From: Trichosporon coremiiforme
Lineage: Eukaryota; Basidiomycota; Tremellomycetes; Trichosporonales; Trichosporonaceae
Reading direction: 5' to 3'
DNA: 64,000 nt
Assembly: GCA_039545355.1 (NCBI GenBank)
Contig: BCJJ01000033.1
Coordinates: 62,001 to 126,000 of the forward strand
Position numbers and translations under genes: made by a program. This document shows positions 58,401 to 64,000 of this stretch, one piece after another. Every line of letters begins with the position of its first letter. Within the stretch, counting starts at the first letter, position 1. The notes beneath the pieces were generated by a model, which was not told where the DNA came from, did no database searches, and saw nothing but the letters and a program-made list of their open reading frames with translations.

Positions 58401-60004
58401 AAGACGTAGAAGGGATGCAGCACCTCGTCGACGAGCAGACCAAACAAACTCTTGCCCTTGATGTCGATCACGTTGTCGCCCATCAGCGTCCTTCGTTGCG
58501 TGCGCGTCTCCGAGTCGAGACCCTGCGCGACCTGCCGAGCGGATGTCCACTTTGGGTCGCGCCAGTCGCGGATCATCGCCCAACGGCCGGTGCGAGGGTC
58601 GAGCGCGAAGCGCGTGTAGCGGTACTCCATGACGCGGAGCTTTCCGTTCTTCTCCTCCCACGTCATCTTGCCCTGCTCAACGTCGTGATGTCCGTTCGTG
58701 CCGTTCAGAATCGAGTTGGCGGCCGAGGCGGCAGCCGAAGCGTTCGCAGAAGCATGCGCCGACGCAACAGCAGACGCAACGGCGGCAGTAGGGAACACGG
58801 TGGACAGCGGGTACGGGTAGTCGATGACGTCCATGGGGACGATGTGGATGTCGCCGTACGGCGTCTCAACAACAAGCCAGCTGCCTTCCTTCATGTCCTC
58901 GAACGCCGTCTCCTTGCCGCAAAACCGGACCCAAAGCATAGGCGACCAGCGGCCGACGAGACCCAGTATTCCCAGTGTGCAGATGCAGAGAGTCCACCAT
59001 ATCGCGTTGCGAACGGCGTCGGTGCGGTAGCCCGTGAAGCGGATCGAGAGGTCCTCGTCCGGAAGCAAGATCGTCTGGCGGCTCGGGTCGACACCTTCCT
59101 CAAACTCCTTGATCTCGTCCTCGTTAAAGTGGGCGGTCGACTCGCCAAAGATGCCATCGCCGGGCAGCGGGACCAGCGGGAGGTTGGGCGACTGCGGTCG
59201 GCTCTGTGGCGGGAGCGATGTGTCGTCCGCGAGAGACGAGGTGTAGCTCTCAGCATCGTCATCTCCCTTGCCGTATCCCCACGAGTCCATCGACGACTCG
59301 GACGGCTGAGACGACTCGATCGAGTGTCGCGAGTCGATTGTGCTCTGGCGGCGAAGCAGGCTCTCCTCGTCACCTTCCTCCCGCCTTCCGAGGAAGGACG
59401 CGATGCGGTTTAGCACCGAGCCGCTCCTGTGCGGCGAGTGGGCGGGCGACTCGTCCTCGCGCCGTCCATAGTCTTCACTTCCCCGGATACGGTAGTCGCG
59501 GAACTGATCCTGCGACTCGCGACGCCATGCACGGCTTCCCCGCCGCGACCCTATCCGGAACCGCGACGACGTGCCGTACCCGTCCTCATCCTCCGAGTCG
59601 GCGACAAAGACGGCACTGCCCCCCGGGGACTGGGGCTCGCGCACGTCCATGCTCGGCCGCCGCCACATGCCCGACTGCGAACGGAAGGACGCCATCGAGC
59701 TGCGCCGGCTTCCCGGACCGTACCACTTTGTGCGCGTCACGGAACTCGGCGCCATCCCTGGGGTCAGTTAAACACATGCTTTCGCAAACTCACCCCCGTC
59801 GTTGTTCGTCATGAGACTACCGGACATCGAATCGCCCTGCCCCGGGGGGTTCTCCTTGTCTCGCTGCTCGATCGCGATCGCAATCGCCTGGTCGGTCGCT
59901 CCGTCCGTCCAGTCCTCGTCGCGGGATTCATCGCGCGGCTGGCGGTTCTGGTTCGAGGGGCCAGCGCGACCCCCCGGATCGGTGTCGCGGTGGTCGGTAG
60001 GCAT
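55466..60004 (-). CDS. YPK9: P5B-type transport ATPase (Ypk9/ATP13A2-like)
   Basis: Two exons, complement(55466..59757, 59794..60004), encode 1500 residues. The single intron is 36 nt with a GTGAGT donor and ends CTGACCCCAG. The first 71 residues from the ATG at 60004 join in frame to MAPSSVTRTKW. A disordered Ser/Arg/Asp-rich N-terminus of about 270 residues precedes the membrane core. Seen motifs are PPALPATLTIG at 770 onward, the P5B hallmark (P5A has PPELP), the phosphorylated Asp813 in CFDKTGTLTEEGLD, KGAPEVMPEIC in the nucleotide-binding domain, MVTGDNVRTA, and GDGANDCGALKAADVG in the hinge. Several membrane segments follow to the C-terminus. P5B ATPases sit in the vacuole/lysosome; mammalian ATP13A2 exports polyamines and yeast Ypk9 gives metal tolerance. 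The start lies 344 bp from the divergent FES1 start. Identification is secure. Confidence 0.96.
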
Positions 60005-60348
60005 GTTCAAGGGTCGGAGTGGGATGTCGTCCGCGTCCAGTTTGCGGTTGACCCTCGACGTGGGGTGAACGTTGACTCGAGGTTCCGAAGAGTGGATCTC
60101 GCGGCAATGTTCAATGGCCCGCGGTAGTGGAGTTGAGGCGTTCAGGGCACGCGCGTGCCTGACACCATGGTTTGCGCGTGTTGCTTGATTGCTTAAGCCA
60201 CCTCATAAAGTCAGCCGCTCACGTGACGCATATGACCCTTGACGTCAGAAAAGTCCAGCAGCCTCCACCAATTTCGGCGATGAGCAGGGCAAAGGTTTAT
60301 TTACGAGCGGACTCAAGTTATCGTCGACAACACACCCAAAACATCACC
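60005..60348. promoter_or_regulatory. Bidirectional promoter YPK9-type ATPase / FES1
   Basis: Only 344 bp separate the two divergent start codons. A CACGTG E-box lies at 60220-60225 and a perfect TGACGTCA at 60240-60247, about 100 bp before the FES1 start. The first is the core site of bHLH factors, the second of CREB/ATF-type bZIP factors. The close spacing suggests co-regulation, possibly under stress; this is inferred. Confidence 0.6.
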
Positions 60349-61464
60349 ATGGCCGACCTGAACACGCTACTTCGCTGGGCGATCGAGAACTCGGACAAGG
60401 ACAAGCTGCACGATGACGCCGTCCACGCCAAGGACGGACAGGACGGCGGCATGCAGCTGAAGTACAAGCCTGCCGCCCCGGGACAGGAGCCGTCCAAGCA
60501 CAACGCGACGCTGCACAAGGACGATCAGGGCGTGTCGCCCGCTTCTACGCCGGGACCGGCTACTCCAAACGAGGAGAAGTCGGAGCTCACGACGGACATC
60601 ATCGACCTCATCCTCGGCAAGCCGGACAGCGCGACAATGAAGGAGAAGATGGAGTACGCGACGAACCCGGAAAACGACACCGAGTCACGCGTGGAGGCGC
60701 TCGACGACTTTGAGATGCTGATCGAGATGATCGACAACGCCAACAACATGACGGCGCTCAAGCTGTGGGAGCCTCTGTTCTCGTTGCTGCAGTCGGACTC
60801 GCCCGAGATTGTCCGCCACGCGCTCTGGATCATCGGCACCGCCGTGCAGAACAACCTCAAGGCGCAGGCCAGCTTCTTCTTCCAGGACGGCTTCAACAAG
60901 GTCCTGGACGCGATTGAGAAGAACGCCTCGGCGCCCGCGACGCGGCAGAAGGGCGCTTACGCCCTCTCCAACGCGCTCAAGTACTGGCCCCTTGCCTCCT
61001 CGTGGCTCAGCGCGAACAACAACCGGGGCTACGATGCGCTCAAGGCGGGCGTCACCGACTCGGCACCCCCGGTGCGAAGGAAGTACGCCTTCCTCGTCGG
61101 CAACCTCGTCATGCAGGCTGGAACCAAGTACGAGGGCGACATGGCCCTGCCCGAGGACGTCAAGACGCAGCTCGTCGAGAAGATCACGGCCCAGGGCGGG
61201 AAGGACGGCGATCTGCTCAAGGGGCTCGAGGAGAACGGCGTCTTCAGCGCGCTCATCGAGGGAATGAAGATGCCGGACGACAACGACGTCGAGTTTGAGG
61301 AGAACGCTATGCGTGCGCTTGCGAATGCGGCCGAGAAGGGCGGACTGTCCGCGCAGGAAAAGACGGAAGCCAAGTCGATTTGGAACAAGTGGGACCAGGA
61401 GGGACAGAAGGAGCGCGGGTTTGAGGGTGCCGACGCGCAGCAGGTCACCAAGGCCCTGTCGTAG
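60349..61464 (+). CDS. FES1: Hsp70 nucleotide-exchange factor Fes1 (HspBP1-like)
   Basis: A single exon encodes 371 residues. The start is the ATG in context ACATCACCATGG (MADLNTLLRWAIENS). The N-terminal LLRWAIENSD motif is typical of the Fes1 family, followed by a linker rich in Lys, Asp and Pro. Armadillo-like helical repeats follow: LDDFEMLIEMIDNANNM, LWEPLFSLLQSDSPEIVRHA, WIIGTAVQNNLKAQ, RQKGAYALSNALKYWP and VRRKYAFLVGNLVMQAG. The C-terminus ends in a charged helix. Fes1 promotes ADP release from cytosolic Hsp70 and sends misfolded proteins to degradation. The E2 gene at 16 kb is in a related pathway, but far away. No intron was seen, unusual for this window. It converges with the C2H2 gene 101 bp downstream. 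Confidence 0.95.
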   Translation: MADLNTLLRWAIENSDKDKLHDDAVHAKDGQDGGMQLKYKPAAPGQEPSKHNATLHKDDQGVSPASTPGPATPNEEKSELTTDIIDLILGKPDSATMKEKMEYATNPENDTESRVEALDDFEMLIEMIDNANNMTALKLWEPLFSLLQSDSPEIVRHALWIIGTAVQNNLKAQASFFFQDGFNKVLDAIEKNASAPATRQKGAYALSNALKYWPLASSWLSANNNRGYDALKAGVTDSAPPVRRKYAFLVGNLVMQAGTKYEGDMALPEDVKTQLVEKITAQGGKDGDLLKGLEENGVFSALIEGMKMPDDNDVEFEENAMRALANAAEKGGLSAQEKTEAKSIWNKWDQEGQKERGFEGADAQQVTKALS

Positions 61465-61565
61465 TAGATTGATCTGTATTATTATTGCATAGTGGACTGA
61501 CAGTTATTGTTGCATACAAGGGTATTTGGGTATGGGACTAACAAAGGATACTGACAATGCTCTCG

Positions 61566-62677
61566 CTAGGTGCCGCGAACGTACAGCCCATCAATCAGTT
61601 TCTCGTCGTCGCTCTCGTCGCTCTCCTCGGTCACTGTGGGCTCATACCCGACCTCGGGCCGATAGGCGTCCGGCCAGCGCCCAGTGTCGAGAAACAGCCA
61701 CCCCCTCTCCTGTCTCTTCTCCTCCAACACCAGCAATTCTCTCTTAATGCGATCCTTGGCCATCTTGACATCCTCAAGAAACGCCTCGAGGATGCTGTAT
61801 CCCCCCTTCATCATCTCATCGAAGGTGCATCCATAAGAGCACTCCAGCGCCGCAATCGCCTCTTCGACCTCGCACAGGAACTCGGCATCCCGCCGCCGTG
61901 CTTGACGCTCCGAGAGGCAGATGAACTCGGGCGAGGGTTCCGGGTCCGAGTCGTATTCATACTGCTTAGCCCTGTTGCCGTTGGCCTCGTCGGCGGGAAG
62001 CTCGTCCGAGTTGGGCACAGAGGAGAGCTCAGGGTACGTGCCGAGTCCGACTCCCTCGTCCAGCTTGGAGGGGGAGACGTACCCGTCCACACTGTCGTCA
62101 GAGTATTCGGATGGAGGCGGGGGGCGAGGCCTGTGCGGAGCGAAAGGAAGCACCCTCATCCTGTAATAGCTCATGTGTTTGATTTCAGCCAGCACGCCGT
62201 CGAGACGCGGCTCGGCACGGCGGAGGTTCTCAAACATGACCCTCGTACGTTTCTCGGGCGCCAGGTTGCTGAACTGGACGAAGGCGTCGATCTCGGCCCG
62301 ACTGTCAGCTAGCCATCCACAATGACCACGGCTGGAGCGGGGCTCACCTCTGTCGTGTGCGGGGCGAAACGCCATACCATCCCGTAGTCCACTTCCCCGA
62401 AAAGGAGGAACGAGAGGATCATCAAGGCTTCCGAGAGCCGGGACTGCTGGTACGTGTACCCCGGCCGACGGCGGGAGAGCCACTCGCCTTCGTCAATGGG
62501 AGAGGCGGGAGGCGGGGTGGGTCCGTCGTCCTCTTCGCCGAAGTGCACACCGTTGTAGTGCACCTGCAGGACCGTGGCGTCGTAGGTGGCAAAGTCGCAA
62601 AGCTCGCAGTACACTGAGTGTTAGCTCAACAGGTTTCTGGGCAGCTCACACTCTTCTGCGGATACTTGTTCGGCCAT
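61566..62677 (-). CDS. C2H2 zinc-finger-like acidic protein, uncharacterised
   Basis: Three exons, complement(61566..62291, 62348..62613, 62650..62677), encode 339 residues; introns are 56 and 36 nt. One finger lies at the N-terminus: C12-X2-C15-X12-H28-X4-H33 in YCELCDFATYDATVLQVHYN. The next part has YTYQQSRLSEALMILSFLLF and GEVDYGMVWRFAPH; later come VQFSNLAPEKRTRVMFENLR and an acidic, Ser/Glu/Asp-rich section with PEPSPEFICLSERQARRRD, and a helical end (LEAFLEDVKMAKDRIKREL) before an acidic tail. Exon 3 uses a weak acceptor, CCGAG, 12 bases after CTGAC; it is the only one that preserves frame, since the nearer CTGACAG would shift it. I know no family. The divergent neighbour is the Utp21-like gene. 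Confidence 0.75.
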
Positions 62678-63359
62678 TCTCTTGGACTCGAGAGATGTAA
62701 AGGTGTTGAGGCGGATGAGGAAGTAGAAGGGGATGAGATAGGGGAAACCCAGATGGGGACATGCTGGCGTGGCTCGCTTGACTGACTGGGAGGCAGTGCT
62801 CGTGCGAACAGTGTGTTTGCTGCGCTGTCGAGGGCTGTCGTACGGCCCCACGCTTCGCACTCTTGGGACAATGTGGGTTGCGTTGTGTTCCGGAGTGACC
62901 CAGGTGTCGACCGCATCATCGTACTTAGTCAGCGACCACAGTGAGTGAAGTTCGATGCGTCAGGATTGTAGTGCAGTAAAAACTATGTACAGGTGAGAGC
63001 GGCGCGTTGTGATCTGCTTTTACCGTGGGTGCAGTTCAGCAGCAATGCGGATGCCACTGCAACGAAGCTCCAGTCGTCGATGGCGGGACTAGGAGCTGGA
63101 CCTAAGCCGCTCATGGAGATGCAAAGGTCCTAATGGTTTCGGAAAATACATCTGCACACCTGCTGGTGACCGTACCTCTATCCATGCATACCAAACAGGC
63201 CCATCCCACAGGGAAGGCAATGCAGACGACAGAGCAGACCGCCACTTCATCGCAACGGAGACGGCTCGATCTCCGCGACATGACCGTGCCTGGCAGTTCG
63301 ATATTTTGAACTTGGCCATCAACTCTGGCTCGTCAGTCACCACCATCTACACCGGGGCC
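62678..63359. other. Divergent intergenic region
   Basis: This 682-bp region lies between the divergent C2H2 and Utp21-like genes and must contain both promoters. No gene was seen. Confidence 0.5.
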
Positions 63360-64000
63360 ATGCCGTCCAGACCACAGAAGCGAAACAAGAACGACGCAAA
63401 GCCCAAGGCGGCTGACGAGCCGAAACCTGTCGCCGCCCTCCCGCAGAGCCGCCTCTTCGCCCCCTTCCGTGCCCTCGGATACGTGTCCGACCATGTCCCC
63501 TTCTCCATGTTCGTCCACACCCCCAAGGGCGCTCTCGCCAAGCCCACGATCCACATCGTCACGAGCGTCGGACGGAGCTGGCTCATGTGGGACGCCGAGC
63601 GCATGACGCTGCTTTTTGCAGGTGAGCCAGAGGCTGCTGACCGAAGCTGATGTGCAGGACCTGATGCCGGAACGACGATCACGAGTTTGGCGCAAACGGG
63701 GACGGAGGTGTTCGCTGCCGCTGGCCCGAGAGTCATCAAGTACTACCGTGGCAAGGAGGCTGAGATCTACACGACGCCAGATGGCTCTGCGCTCGGCAAG
63801 ATCATGATTTTTGGCGAGCAGCTGATCGCGCTCAAGTACGACGGCACCGGCATGTTCGTGTGGAACATCGCCAGCGCCGAGCTCGACAACGAGATCACCT
63901 TCCACTCCTCCTTCACGGCCACCGAGATTATGCACCCGGCGACGTACCTGAACAAGATCCTTGTCGGTAGCCGGGAAGGCGAGCTGCAGCTGTGGAACAT
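63360..64000 (+). CDS. UTP21: Utp21/WDR36-like WD-repeat rRNA-processing protein (5' part)
   Basis: Exon 1 is 63360..63621 and exon 2 starts at 63658 and runs past the window end; the intron is 36 nt with a GTGAGC donor and ends GATGTGCAG. About 202 residues are visible. A basic N-terminus (MPSRPQKRNKNDAKPK) precedes SRLFAPFRALGYVSDHVPF, the conserved opening of Utp21/WDR36 proteins, then PTIHIVTSVGRSWLMWDAER, FAAAGPRVIKYYRGKE and KYDGTGMFVWNIASAE. ILVGSREGELQLWN then closes the visible part. Utp21 belongs to the UTP-B subcomplex of the small-subunit processome and helps process 18S pre-rRNA in the nucleolus. The start is the first ATG of the frame with this N-terminus. Truncation is by the window edge only. 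Confidence 0.9.

Noticed and set aside
55460..59413. Two plus-strand open frames (502 and 477 codons) across the P5B ATPase
   Set aside because: Both lie opposite the ATPase coding exon, have low-complexity Arg/Glu/Val/Asp composition, and lack splice or start context.

Overview
The window looks like nuclear DNA of a basidiomycete yeast, most likely a tremellomycete of the Cryptococcus/Trichosporon type. The signs are GC-rich DNA, many very short spliceosomal introns (often 31 to 60 nt) with GTGAGT/GTAAGT donors and a CTGAC/CTAAC branch site almost touching the acceptor AG, a CAP10-type GT90 glycosyltransferase, and CSL-family and bHLH transcription factors. This placement is inferred from gene content, not from a search. 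All exon models were read by hand from splice signals and frame continuity.

Left part (1-23 kb), gene-dense on both strands: an ankyrin plus CCCH zinc-finger protein (-), a pterin-4a-carbinolamine dehydratase (+), a CAP10-like GT90 glycosyltransferase (-), glycerol kinase (+), a Nop6-like RRM protein (-), a seven-exon ubiquitin-conjugating E2 (-), a membrane-tethered right-handed beta-helix protein (+), and a CSL (Su(H)/CBF1) transcription factor (-).

Middle part: about 11 kb (22.96-34.24 kb) without any intact gene I can support, holding simple repeats, a 24-bp perfect palindrome and a possible isochorismatase relic. Then come an aprataxin-like HIT/zinc-finger DNA-repair protein (-), a mitochondrial membrane protein (+) behind two TGACGTCA palindromes, an ML-domain/NPC2 lipid-transfer protein (+) and a bHLH transcription factor (-). 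A second gene-poor stretch of 4.4 kb lies upstream of the bHLH gene.

Right part (46.5-64 kb): mitochondrial aconitase (+, seven exons), a region of protein-like segments in shifting frames that resembles a decayed gene (50.9-53.5 kb), a small uncharacterised gene (+), an FG-rich gene fragment (-), a P5B-type ATPase of the Ypk9/ATP13A2 group (-), Fes1 Hsp70 exchange factor (+), a C2H2 protein (-) and the 5' part of a Utp21/WDR36-like WD-repeat protein (+), cut by the window edge.

Most genes are unrelated housekeeping functions, as usual for a eukaryotic chromosome arm. Two themes recur: central carbon and mitochondrial metabolism (glycerol kinase, aconitase, mitochondrial membrane protein) and rRNA processing (Nop6-like, Utp21-like). 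I found no transposon with intact coding capacity, no CRISPR array, and no tRNA or rRNA gene I could support.
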